Positions 53,559-62,054 of a stretch of 64,000 bases of DNA are shown here, one piece after another. This stretch comes from Mycobacterium sp. ITM-2016-00316. Lineage in GTDB: Bacteria; Actinomycetota; Actinomycetes; Mycobacteriales; Mycobacteriaceae. A program made the translations under genes and the position numbers. The notes below the pieces were generated by a model. The model was not told where the DNA came from. It was given only the letters and a program-made list of their open reading frames with translations, and did no database searches. The first letter of the stretch is position 1, and each line of letters opens with the position of its first letter. The stretch lies in NCBI RefSeq assembly GCF_002968335.2, contig NZ_CP134398.1, positions 1,240,001 through 1,304,000 on the forward strand. Direction: 5' to 3'.

Positions 53559-54404
53559 ATGACTGATCTCCTGAGCCTGGATGGCCGCATTGTGGTGGTC
53601 TCCGGCGCCGGTGGTGGTGGAATCGGCACCACCGTGACTCGACTGGCGGCCGAGGCCGGAGCGACGGTGATCGCGGTGAGCCGCTCCAAGGACAATCTCG
53701 ACACCCACGTCACCCCGCTGGCCGACCGCGGCCTGCCGGTGATCCCGGTGGCCGCCGACGCCTCGACCGATGAAGGCATCGAGACGGTGCTGGACGCGAC
53801 GCGCACGGCCGACGGCACGCTCTACGGTCTGGTGAACATCGCCGGCGGTGCCGCACCGGGAACCTGGATGCCGGCCACCCGAGTCTCCCGCTCGGACTGG
53901 CGTGAGCTGTTCACCGCGAACCTGGAGACCATGTTCTTCATGAGCCAGGCGGTGGCCGCCGAGATCCGCGCCGCCGGTCACCCCGGCTCCATCGTGTCGG
54001 TGTCCTCGATCAGCGGGATGAACAGCGCACCGTTCCACATCGCGTACGGCACTGCGAAGGCCGCGATCGTGGCCGCCACCCGAACCTTGGCCGTCGAGCT
54101 GGCCCCCCACGACATCCGTGTCAATGCGGTGGCGCCCGGGGTCACCGAGACCGCGGCATCGGCCACCTACGTCGACGCGGACCCGGACCGCGATCAGCGG
54201 GCCATTGCCATGGGCCGCCGGGGCACCCCCGAGGAACAGGCCGGGGCGATCCTGTTCCTGCTGTCGGATCTTTCTGGCTATGTCACCGGGCAGACGCTGC
54301 TGGTCGACGGTGGACTCAATCTGCGGTGGACGCATCTGGGAGCAGACAACACGTCGTTGTTCTTGAAAGACCAGAACTTCCGCGAAGCGATCAGCCGGAT
54401 CTGA
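53559..54404 (+). CDS. SDR-family oxidoreductase (first gene of rightward run)
   Basis: 281 residues. Cofactor segment VVVSGAGGGGIGTTVTRL, NIAGGAA, Ser in SIVSVSSISGMN, YGTAKAAIVAATRT (YxxxK) and YVTGQTLLVDGGLNL. The C-terminal extension RWTHLGADNTSLFLKDQNFREAIS is unusual in length. GAAGG precedes the ATG by about 8 bp. It probably oxidises an alcohol group produced by, or fed into, the oxygenases that follow. Confidence 0.87.
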   Translation: MTDLLSLDGRIVVVSGAGGGGIGTTVTRLAAEAGATVIAVSRSKDNLDTHVTPLADRGLPVIPVAADASTDEGIETVLDATRTADGTLYGLVNIAGGAAPGTWMPATRVSRSDWRELFTANLETMFFMSQAVAAEIRAAGHPGSIVSVSSISGMNSAPFHIAYGTAKAAIVAATRTLAVELAPHDIRVNAVAPGVTETAASATYVDADPDRDQRAIAMGRRGTPEEQAGAILFLLSDLSGYVTGQTLLVDGGLNLRWTHLGADNTSLFLKDQNFREAISRI

Positions 54405-54416
54405 GAGGACAGGCAC

Positions 54417-55829
54417 ATGACCCACACCGAATCCGATCTCGACGCCGCGATCGAGATCGACGCCGAACCCGACGATTCCACGGGTGAGATCGCCGAGGAT
54501 CTGTCGACGGCGATGACCATCCCGGTCGATGCCTATATCTCTCCGGAGTATGCGCGCAACGAACGAGACAGGTTGTGGCGCAAAGTCTGGCAGCAGGTCG
54601 GACGGGTCGAGGAGATCCCCGAGGTGGGTAGCTACCTGACCTACGACATCCTCGACGACTCGATCATCGTGGTGCGCACCGGAGCGGACACTTTTGCCGC
54701 CCACCACAACGTCTGCATGCACCGCGGTCGCAAACTGATCGACAACCCCGAGGGCGCCAAGAACGCGACCGGCCGCGCACGCAAGTCCTTCGTCTGCGGT
54801 TTCCACGGCTGGACCTACGGTCTGGACGGTGCCTGCACCCATATCCGTGAACAGGACGACTGGCAGGGCAAGCTCACCCCGGGCACCACTCATCTGGCCC
54901 CGGTGCAGGTGGACACCTGGGGTGGATGGCTTTTCGTCAACATGGACCCGCACTGCGAGTCCTTGGTCGATTACCTGCACCCGGCCGCGAAGATCCTCGA
55001 CCCGTTCGGCCTGGAGAACATGCGCTACAAATGGCGCAAATGGCTGCACTTCGACTGCAACTGGAAAGTCGCGATGGAGGCCTTCAACGAGACCTACCAC
55101 GTGTTCACCACCCATCCGGAATTCAACAAGTTCGGTGAATTCAAGGGCTGGGCCAAGGCGCAGGGCAAGCACAGCAACATCGGCTACGACGCCCCGAAGG
55201 GGATGGACGAGACCAAGTCCAAGATCCGCCTGGGCACCGGCGATCCGCGTATCTCCACCGCCGAGATGCAGGTCTACACCATGGAAGAGACCAACGCCAC
55301 GACGACCAAGACTCTGGTCAACGCCGCCAAGCGACTCGTGGACGAACTGCCCGAAGGCACCCCGGCCGATCAGGTGCTGCAGCACTGGCTGGCCTCGGCC
55401 CGCCGTGACGACGAGGCCCGAGGCGTGATCTGGCCGACCATTCCGCCCGACATTCTCGGCCAGAGCGGCACCGCGTGGCAGATCTTCCCGAATTTCCAGG
55501 TGGGACAGGGCCTGACCAGTGCTTTGTGCTATTCCGCACGCCCCGACCCGAGCTATGACCCGAACAAGTGCATCTTCGAGGTCGCGGTGTTCGAGCTGTA
55601 TCCCAAGGGCGAAGAGCCCGCGACGGAGTGGGCCTACACCCCCAAGGATTCACCGAACTGGCTGTCGGTGCTACCGCAGGACTTCTCCAATATGGCTGCG
55701 GTGCAACAGGGTATGAAGTCGGCGGGATTCCCCGGCACATTGCCCAATCCATACCGCGAGCGCAGCACCGTGAATCTGCATCTACAGCTGTCCAAGTACA
55801 TGGGCAGCGGCGAACCTCAAGATATTTAG
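54417..55829 (+). CDS. Rieske non-haem iron oxygenase, alpha subunit
   Basis: 470 residues. The Rieske cluster is C100-x-H102 (VCMHRG) and C127-x2-H130 (VCGFHGW). The catalytic iron site NETYHVFTTHPEF gives His228 and His233; at 225, where most family members have the bridging Asp, there is Glu. The C-terminal half has about 40 extra acidic/basic residues typical of single-component-alpha, homotrimeric enzymes. It hydroxylates or demethylates a ring or amine substrate; no beta subunit, ferredoxin or reductase gene is nearby, so electrons must come from elsewhere. Confidence 0.92.
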   Translation: MTHTESDLDAAIEIDAEPDDSTGEIAEDLSTAMTIPVDAYISPEYARNERDRLWRKVWQQVGRVEEIPEVGSYLTYDILDDSIIVVRTGADTFAAHHNVCMHRGRKLIDNPEGAKNATGRARKSFVCGFHGWTYGLDGACTHIREQDDWQGKLTPGTTHLAPVQVDTWGGWLFVNMDPHCESLVDYLHPAAKILDPFGLENMRYKWRKWLHFDCNWKVAMEAFNETYHVFTTHPEFNKFGEFKGWAKAQGKHSNIGYDAPKGMDETKSKIRLGTGDPRISTAEMQVYTMEETNATTTKTLVNAAKRLVDELPEGTPADQVLQHWLASARRDDEARGVIWPTIPPDILGQSGTAWQIFPNFQVGQGLTSALCYSARPDPSYDPNKCIFEVAVFELYPKGEEPATEWAYTPKDSPNWLSVLPQDFSNMAAVQQGMKSAGFPGTLPNPYRERSTVNLHLQLSKYMGSGEPQDI

Positions 55830-55830
55830 C

Positions 55831-55879
55831 GATTTCGGCCTGATCGGACGCGCTGAGCGCAGCGAATCACGCCGAAATC
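55831..55879. terminator. Hairpin after the Rieske gene with a GC element in its loop
   Basis: GATTTCGGCCTGAT (55831-55844) and ATCACGCCGAAATC (55866-55879) pair over 14 bp with one mismatch. The loop contains GAGCGCAGCGA (55855-55865), the core of the dispersed element. It follows the stop by a few bases and may cause partial termination inside the operon. Confidence 0.6.
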
Positions 55880-55899
55880 ACCTCAGCAAGGAGACGATT

Positions 55900-57081
55900 A
55901 TGAAGGTCAATCTCGGTACCGGTGCGCAGAACTCGCAGGACTGGGAACGGGTCATGGCGGGCGATTTCAGCAGCCCGCCCGCGACGCCGGACTACACGTG
56001 TGTGCAAGCCGCGCTGGCATTGGGTGACCTGGCCGAGCCGCTCGGTTACGACGGCATCTGGTTCCCCGAGCATCAGGGCACTCCGTACGGCATGACGCCC
56101 AACCCGATTCAGGCGCTCACCTACTTCGCGGGCCGCACCGAGCGGGTCAGCCTGGGCACCTTCGTCGCCGTCGCGCCGTGGTGGAACCCGGTGCGGCTGG
56201 CCCACCAGATCGCCTACCTCGACATCGTCTCCAATGGCCGCTACAACACCATCGGCATCGGCCGCGGGGTGTCCAAGAGCGAGTTCGACGCCGTCGGTGT
56301 ACCCCGCGAGCAGAGCAGACAACGGTTCAACGAGACGCTGGACATCCTCGAACTGGCATTCTCCGGCGAGCGGTTCTCCTACGACGGTGAGATCTTCAAG
56401 TTCCCGGAGATGTCGCTGCGCCCCGAGCCGCTCAGCAAGGATCTGTTCTCCCGCATCTTCAGCTCGTCTTCGACCGCCGAATCGTTGGAGATCCTGTCCC
56501 GGCGCGGCATGGTGCCGCTGTTCGTCGGCAACAAGCCCATCTGGGATGCCGGCGAGGAGGTCCGCAAGGTCAACACCTTCCGCGCGGAGGAGGGCTTCGA
56601 GCCCTGTCAGCCCAAGAACGTGATGTTCATGTACGTCACGGAGAAGGAGGACGACACCCTCGCCGCACTCACCGAGCAGTGGATCTGGACCGCCAATCGC
56701 GACGTCAACGTCCACTACGGCTTCGCCGACGCGTCGAACTTCAAGGGCGTCAGCGGCTATGAGGCCTACGCGGCCCGCGAGGCGACCGCCACCGCGGTGC
56801 TCGCCTCCTCGGTCACCGGCGACCAGAAGAAGGGCGGCCCGCCCGGGTACCACGCCTCCAACCTGCTCATCGGCACCCCCGAGGTGGTCTTCGAGAAGCT
56901 CAAGGCCGCCCAGGAGGCGTGCTCGTTCTCCGAGGTGACCATCGTCCCGCAGTTCGGCACCATGCCCTACGAGGACGCCTTCGAGAGCACCAAGCTGTTC
57001 GCCAAGGAGGTGCTGCCGGCCGTACACGAACTCGCAGCCCCGCTGCATCCCGCCGCCCTGCCGGAGAACGCCACCGTATGA
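55900..57081 (+). CDS. LLM-class flavin-dependent monooxygenase
   Basis: 393 residues, bacterial luciferase-like TIM barrel. Family segments: GYDGIWFPEHQGTPYGMTPNPIQALTYFAGRTERVSLGTFVAVAPWWNPVRLAHQIAYLDIVSNGRYNTIGIGRGVSKSEF, with the NGR...GxGRG motif. Uses reduced FMN or F420, which the sequence alone does not settle; the FMN type needs a separate reductase. AAGGAGACG is a strong ribosome site before the ATG. Its stop overlaps the next start (ATGA). Likely a ring or side-chain oxygenation step. Confidence 0.88.
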   Translation: MKVNLGTGAQNSQDWERVMAGDFSSPPATPDYTCVQAALALGDLAEPLGYDGIWFPEHQGTPYGMTPNPIQALTYFAGRTERVSLGTFVAVAPWWNPVRLAHQIAYLDIVSNGRYNTIGIGRGVSKSEFDAVGVPREQSRQRFNETLDILELAFSGERFSYDGEIFKFPEMSLRPEPLSKDLFSRIFSSSSTAESLEILSRRGMVPLFVGNKPIWDAGEEVRKVNTFRAEEGFEPCQPKNVMFMYVTEKEDDTLAALTEQWIWTANRDVNVHYGFADASNFKGVSGYEAYAAREATATAVLASSVTGDQKKGGPPGYHASNLLIGTPEVVFEKLKAAQEACSFSEVTIVPQFGTMPYEDAFESTKLFAKEVLPAVHELAAPLHPAALPENATV

Positions 57082-58925
57082 CCGACCAGCAGACCTGCGG
57101 GCCGACCGACACCCCGACCGATATCGACATCCCGGCGATCCGGGAGAAGTACGCCGCCGAGCGGGCGAAGCGGTTGCGCTCCGAGGGCGCCGATCAATAC
57201 CTGGAACTGGAAGGCGATTTCGCCGAATTCTACGAGGTCGACCCGTACACGACGGTCACCGAACGGGACGCCGTCACCGAAGACGTCGACGTGGTGATCC
57301 TCGGCGGTGGCTTCGCCGGGCTGCTGGCCGGGGCCCACCTGAAGAAGGCCGGCGTCGAGGGTATCCGCGTCATCGAGATGGCCGGCGATTTCGGCGGTGT
57401 CTGGTACTGGAACCGTTTCCCGGGCATCCAGTGCGACAACGACGCCTACTGCTACGTCCCGCTGCTCGAGGAACTCGGCTTCATGCCGTCGAAGAAGTTC
57501 GCCGACGGCGCCGAAATCTTCCAGCACTGCCGCAACATCGGCAAGCACTTCGGGTTGTACGACGGCGCGCTGTTCTCGACGCAGGTACGCGATCTGCGCT
57601 GGGAGGATTCCACCCAGCGCTGGCAGATCAGCACCGATCGCGGCGACGATATCCGGGCCCGGTTCGTGGTGATGGCGCAGGGGTCCTACAACCGTCCGAA
57701 ACTGCCCGGAATCCCCGGGATCAAGGACTATGAGGGGCACGTGTTCCATTCCGCCCGCTGGGATTACGACTACACCGGCGGTGACGCCGACGGCGGGTTG
57801 GGCAAGCTGGCCGACAAACGTGTCGCGCTGGTGGGCACCGGTGCGACCGGCATCCAGCTGGTGCCGCATCTGGGTCGGGACGCCAAGGAGCTCTTCGTGT
57901 TCCAGCGGACACCGTCCTCGGTCGATGCGCGGTCCAATCCGCCCACCGATCCGGAGTGGGCGGCGTCCCTGCAACCGGGCTGGCAGGCGGAGCGCAAGCG
58001 CAACTTCCACAACTGGTCACCGTTCGTCGGCGTGGTGTTCGGTGAACCGGATCTGGTCTGCGACTTCTGGACCGAGCTCGGACGCAACCTGACGGCCCGG
58101 ATCGCGGCCAGCGAGGATCCCGCGTCGGTGACCATCGAACAGATCATGGCGTTCCGGGAGGAAGAGGACTACAAGATCATGGAGCGGCTGCGCCGCCGGG
58201 TCGCCGAGATCGTCGAGGATCCCGAGACTGCCGAGGCGCTGAAGCCGTACTACCGCTTCATGTGCAAGCGGCCGACCTCCAGTGAGCAGTACCTGGCGTC
58301 CTTCAACCGGCCGAATGTGACACTCGTCGACGTGTCGGCCTCCAAGGGCGTGGAACGGCTGACCGCCAACGGCATCGTCGCCGACGGTGTCGAATACGAG
58401 GTCGACTGCGTGATCTTCGCCAGCGGTTTCGAGATCTCCACCGAGATCAGTCGGCGTTTCGCGATCGACAGCATCGTCGGCCGGGATGGGTTGTCGCTCT
58501 TCGACTATTGGCAGAACGACTACAAGACGCTGCACGGGATGACCACCCGCGGGTTCCCGAACCAGTTCTTCATGGGCTTCATCCAGGGCGGCGTGTCGGC
58601 CAACACCACCGCGATGTTCGAGCAGCAGGCCGAGCACATCGCTTACATCATTGCCGAAGCTCAGAACCGCGGCGCCAGGACGGTCGAACCCAGCCAGCAG
58701 GGCCAGGATGCCTGGGTCGCCACGGTTCGCGAACTGTCGATCGACAACTCGGCATTCGAATTATCTTGCACGCCGGGATATTACAACAACGAGGGCCGCG
58801 GTGGCGCGGAGCGCAACGGCTCCTTCCTCGGTGACTTCTACTCGCCGGGTTTCTACGCCTTCGACGACCTGATCGCGCAATGGCGGGCCGCGGGCGACCT
58901 CGACGGACTGGAGCTCACCCCATGA
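57078..58925 (+). CDS. Baeyer-Villiger monooxygenase, type I
   Basis: 615 residues, with the long N-terminal extension of the PAMO/CPDMO branch (KYAAERAKRLRSEGADQYLELEGDFAEFYEVDPYT). FAD fold GGGFAG (76-81), signature GGVWYWNRFPGIQCD (106-120), BVMO fingerprint YEGHVFHSARW (218-228, with Tyr in place of Phe), and NADP fold GTGATG (253-258). Inserts oxygen next to a ketone to give an ester or lactone. ATG 57078 overlaps the LLM stop, which fixes the start. An SMP-30-like protein in the divergent arm could hydrolyse the lactone. Confidence 0.92.
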   Translation: MTDQQTCGPTDTPTDIDIPAIREKYAAERAKRLRSEGADQYLELEGDFAEFYEVDPYTTVTERDAVTEDVDVVILGGGFAGLLAGAHLKKAGVEGIRVIEMAGDFGGVWYWNRFPGIQCDNDAYCYVPLLEELGFMPSKKFADGAEIFQHCRNIGKHFGLYDGALFSTQVRDLRWEDSTQRWQISTDRGDDIRARFVVMAQGSYNRPKLPGIPGIKDYEGHVFHSARWDYDYTGGDADGGLGKLADKRVALVGTGATGIQLVPHLGRDAKELFVFQRTPSSVDARSNPPTDPEWAASLQPGWQAERKRNFHNWSPFVGVVFGEPDLVCDFWTELGRNLTARIAASEDPASVTIEQIMAFREEEDYKIMERLRRRVAEIVEDPETAEALKPYYRFMCKRPTSSEQYLASFNRPNVTLVDVSASKGVERLTANGIVADGVEYEVDCVIFASGFEISTEISRRFAIDSIVGRDGLSLFDYWQNDYKTLHGMTTRGFPNQFFMGFIQGGVSANTTAMFEQQAEHIAYIIAEAQNRGARTVEPSQQGQDAWVATVRELSIDNSAFELSCTPGYYNNEGRGGAERNGSFLGDFYSPGFYAFDDLIAQWRAAGDLDGLELTP

Positions 58926-59755
58926 CGACCGCCACTGAGGCATTGCAGACACGGGCTATCAAGGAGCGCATCGGATCGGAGGTGCGCGCCGACAAAGACA
59001 CCTTGCTGTCAGGAGAATACGCCGGTGAGATCCGGGAGCTGCTGGAGCAGCGGGGAGTGCTGGTCCTCCCGCAGATCGGATTCAGCGATGAGGAGCAGAT
59101 CGCCTTCACCGAGACGCTCGGTACCTTCGCCCCCGAGGCTCGCGGTGAGAAGCTGTACAAGGTGTCGTTGGACACCGAAGTCAACAAGCAGGCGGATTAT
59201 CTGAAGGGGTCGCTGTACTGGCACCTGGACGGCACCATGAACGAGGTGCCGATCCTCGCCTCGCTGCTGCAGAGCGTGGCGCTGGGGAACCCGGATGAAG
59301 GCGACACCGAATTCTGCAACACCTACGCCGCCTATGACGACCTGCCCGATGAGGACAAGGCCGAGATCGCGGATCTGCGGGTGATGCACTCGGCGTGGAA
59401 CACGTTGTTCTACTACAACCCAGAGCCTTCGGTGAAGACCCTCAAGCAGATGATGGCCATCGGTGACCGGGAGCTGCCGTTGGTGTGGACCCACAAATCG
59501 GGTCGCAAGTCGCTGGTGCTGGGGGCGACCGCGCGCCACATCACCGACATCGACTACACCCGGAGTGCGGAACTGCTGGTGCGCCTGCGCGATTGGGCGA
59601 CCCAACCGCAGTTCACCTACCGGCACAAGTGGACCGTCGGGGACCTGGTGATCTGGGACAACACCGGCACCATGCACCGGGCCACACCGTATGATCCCAG
59701 CTCGGGGCGGCTGTTGCAGCGCACCAAGCTCGAGGGCGAGGAACCGTTCGCTTGA
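58922..59755 (+). CDS. TauD/TfdA-family Fe(II)/2-oxoglutarate dioxygenase
   Basis: 277 residues. Iron ligands are His101 and Asp103 (YWHLDGT) and His252 (TGTMHRATPYD); the 2-oxoglutarate arginine is in RLLQRT near 263-267. RGVLVLPQIGFSDEEQIAFTETLGTFAPEARG at the N-terminus is the usual TauD opening. Relatives hydroxylate beside a sulfonate, ether or amine and so release small fragments. ATG 58922 overlaps the preceding stop. In this cluster it may cleave an ether or hydroxylate a side chain. Confidence 0.9.
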   Translation: MTTATEALQTRAIKERIGSEVRADKDTLLSGEYAGEIRELLEQRGVLVLPQIGFSDEEQIAFTETLGTFAPEARGEKLYKVSLDTEVNKQADYLKGSLYWHLDGTMNEVPILASLLQSVALGNPDEGDTEFCNTYAAYDDLPDEDKAEIADLRVMHSAWNTLFYYNPEPSVKTLKQMMAIGDRELPLVWTHKSGRKSLVLGATARHITDIDYTRSAELLVRLRDWATQPQFTYRHKWTVGDLVIWDNTGTMHRATPYDPSSGRLLQRTKLEGEEPFA

Positions 59756-60663
59756 CCAGCCAGCTGCGCTTCGACGACCGCGTCGCCGTCATCACCGGTG
59801 GTGGACGCGGTCTGGGCCGGGAGTACGCGCTGCTGCTGGCATCGCGGGGCGCCAGGATCGTCGTCAATGATCCCGGCGGCAGCCTGACCGGCGACGGGTC
59901 GGATGAGGGCCCGGCCCATGACGTGGCGCGCGAGATCATCGCTGCCGGTGGGCAAGCCGTCGCCTGCACTGAATCGGTCGCCACCCCTGACGGCGGCAAG
60001 GCCATCATCGACGCCGCCATTGCGAACTTCGGGCGCATCGACATCCTCATTCACAATGCGGGTATCGTGCGCCGCGGCTCACTCAAGGAATTGAGCTATC
60101 AGGATTTCGAGTCCGTACTCGATGTGCACCTGCGCGGCGCTTTCCATGTGGTGCGTCCGGCGTTTCCGCTCATGTGTGCCGCCGGCTACGGGCGGATCGT
60201 GCTCACCTCCTCGATCGGCGGTCTGTACGGCAACCACGGTGTCGCGAATTACGCCGCTGCCAAGGCCGGAATCATCGGTCTCACCAACGTGGCCGCACTC
60301 GAAGGCGCCGCCGAGGGCGTGACCTGCAATGCGATCGTCCCGGGCGCGGTCACGAGAATGGCTGAGGGACTGGACACCTCGGCATACCCGCCGATGGGAT
60401 CGGATCTGGTGGCGCCTGCTGTCGGCTGGCTGGCGCATGAATCGTGTTCGGTGAGTGGCGAACTGTTCGTGGCGATCGCCGGCCGGGTCGCCCGCGCGTT
60501 CATAGCGGAGACGCCCGGGGTGTATCAGCCATCTTGGTCCATCGAGGACGTCGCGACCAACATCGATGCCATCCGCGGTGGCACCGCACCGTTGGAGTTC
60601 GCGCCGGTGCCCGACGGACACACCGACCACATCCGCTTCTCATTCGGGATGGCCGCCCAATGA
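59752..60663 (+). CDS. SDR, (3R)-hydroxyacyl-CoA dehydrogenase-like (MFE-2 type)
   Basis: 303 residues. VAVITGGGRGLGREYALLLASRGARIVVNDPGGSLTGDG is the hallmark opening of the MFE-2/HSD17B4-like SDR group, followed by IHNAGIVRRGSL, LTSSIGGLYGNHG and YAAAKAGIIGLT (YxxxK). The length beyond 280 and VAPAVGWLAHE fit the group. It would oxidise a 3-hydroxyacyl-CoA in a beta-oxidation-like step. TTG start overlaps the previous stop (TTGA); no better start is seen. Confidence 0.87.
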   Translation: MTSQLRFDDRVAVITGGGRGLGREYALLLASRGARIVVNDPGGSLTGDGSDEGPAHDVAREIIAAGGQAVACTESVATPDGGKAIIDAAIANFGRIDILIHNAGIVRRGSLKELSYQDFESVLDVHLRGAFHVVRPAFPLMCAAGYGRIVLTSSIGGLYGNHGVANYAAAKAGIIGLTNVAALEGAAEGVTCNAIVPGAVTRMAEGLDTSAYPPMGSDLVAPAVGWLAHESCSVSGELFVAIAGRVARAFIAETPGVYQPSWSIEDVATNIDAIRGGTAPLEFAPVPDGHTDHIRFSFGMAAQ

Positions 60664-61814
60664 CCGAATTCCAGGGGCCGCTCAAAGGGGTGCGGGTCAT
60701 CGACCTCACCGCCATGGTGATGGGGCCGTACTGCACCCAGATCATGGCCGATATGGGCGCCGATGTGATCAAGGTGGAACCGCCGGCCGGCGACAACACC
60801 CGCTACATCTCGGTCGGTCCCGTGGCCGGGTTGAGCGGTGTCTTCATCAACGTGAACCGCGGCAAGCGGGGCGTGATGCTGGACCTGCAGACCGATGCGG
60901 GCAAGGCCGCGTTGCGGTCGTTGATCGAAACCGCCGACGTGTTCATCCACTCGATGCGGGCCAAGGCCATCGCCAAGCTGGGGTTCGCCTATGAGGACGT
61001 CGCCGCGCTGAACCCGTCCATCGTCTACACGAACTGCTACGGGTACGGCAGGCGGGGCCCGGACGCCGACCGCCCCGCCTACGACGACACCATCCAGGCC
61101 GAATGCGGATTGCCTGCGGTGCAAGAACAATTGACCGGTGAGGCCAGCTATGTCGGCACCATCATGGCCGACAAGGTGGCGGGTCTGACGGCCCTGTACG
61201 CCACCACGATGGCGCTGTTCCACCGCGAGCGCACCGGTGAGGGGCAGGAGGTGGAGGTCAGCATGTTCGAGACTATGGCATCGTTCATGTTGGTCGAGCA
61301 TGCCAACGGCGCCATGTTCGACCCCGCGCTCGGCCCGGCCGTGTATCCCCGCGCGGTGGCGCCCAACCGCAAGCCGTACGAGACCAAGGACGGTCAGATC
61401 GCGGCGCTGATCTACAACGACAAGCACTGGCACGCCTTCATCGAGCGGGTGCAGCCCGTCTGGAACAGCGTCGAGTTCGCCACGCTCGAGCAGCGCGCCA
61501 AGCAGATCGACACCGTGTACGGGCTGGTGGCGCAGACGCTCAAGGAACGCACCACCGAAGAGTGGCTGCAACTGTTCCGCGAACTGGAGATCCCGGCCGC
61601 CGCCGTCAACACCCCGGACGCCTTGTTCGACAACGAACATCTCAATGCCGTCGGACTGTTCGAGACCATCCAGACCGCGCACGGCCCGATTCGTCTGCCG
61701 GGCGTGCCGACCTGGTTCTCCCGGACACCCGGCCGCGTGCACGGGCCGGCACCGGAGCTGGGCGCCGACACCGAGAAGGTGATGGCTGAACTTCAGGCGC
61801 TGCCGCGGCATTAG
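60660..61814 (+). CDS. Class III (CaiB/BaiF) CoA-transferase
   Basis: 384 residues. GVRVIDLTAMVMGPYCTQIMADMGADVIKVEPPAGD is the family opening, then NVNRGKRGVMLDL, and YDDTIQAECGL, where the catalytic Asp of this family falls. Moves CoA between carboxylic acids, so it can prime the acid made by the oxygenases without ATP. ATG 60660 overlaps the SDR stop (ATGA); the longer frame is a shadow. Last gene of the seven-gene rightward run. Confidence 0.92.
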   Translation: MTEFQGPLKGVRVIDLTAMVMGPYCTQIMADMGADVIKVEPPAGDNTRYISVGPVAGLSGVFINVNRGKRGVMLDLQTDAGKAALRSLIETADVFIHSMRAKAIAKLGFAYEDVAALNPSIVYTNCYGYGRRGPDADRPAYDDTIQAECGLPAVQEQLTGEASYVGTIMADKVAGLTALYATTMALFHRERTGEGQEVEVSMFETMASFMLVEHANGAMFDPALGPAVYPRAVAPNRKPYETKDGQIAALIYNDKHWHAFIERVQPVWNSVEFATLEQRAKQIDTVYGLVAQTLKERTTEEWLQLFRELEIPAAAVNTPDALFDNEHLNAVGLFETIQTAHGPIRLPGVPTWFSRTPGRVHGPAPELGADTEKVMAELQALPRH

Positions 61815-61896
61815 CAGGTGTTTGTCGTACGGGAATGGTGTTGCTCACCGGTGTCCTGACCATCACCCTTGCACGGGGCGAAGACTCGGCGTAGCA

Positions 61897-61912
61897 TCGA
61901 ACACAAGTTCGA
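61897..61912. promoter_or_regulatory. Perfect mycobacterial LexA (SOS) box
   Basis: TCGAAC-ACAA-GTTCGA matches the mycobacterial SOS consensus TCGAAC-N4-GTTCGA at every fixed base. It lies 142 bp before the ATG of the HNH/13E12 gene and 82 bp after the CoA-transferase stop. The HNH gene is therefore expected to be induced by DNA damage through LexA/RecA. Confidence 0.88.
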
Positions 61913-62054
61913 ATGCGACGTTGCTCCCATCACCACTCGGTGAGCACAGACCGCGACTCCGGTCGCCGCGAGGTTCGATGGCTCCTGTGGGGACCCCCGG
62001 ACCGTATTGACTGATCGTGCCCGTTGGGCACCTTCTGTGAAAGTCGGTATCCAC

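Noticed and set aside
53424-55385. A 653-codon minus-strand frame antisense to the SDR and Rieske genes
   Set aside because: The composition (His, Gly, Arg, Val rich, low complexity) is that of a shadow; the plus-strand genes have all their catalytic motifs.
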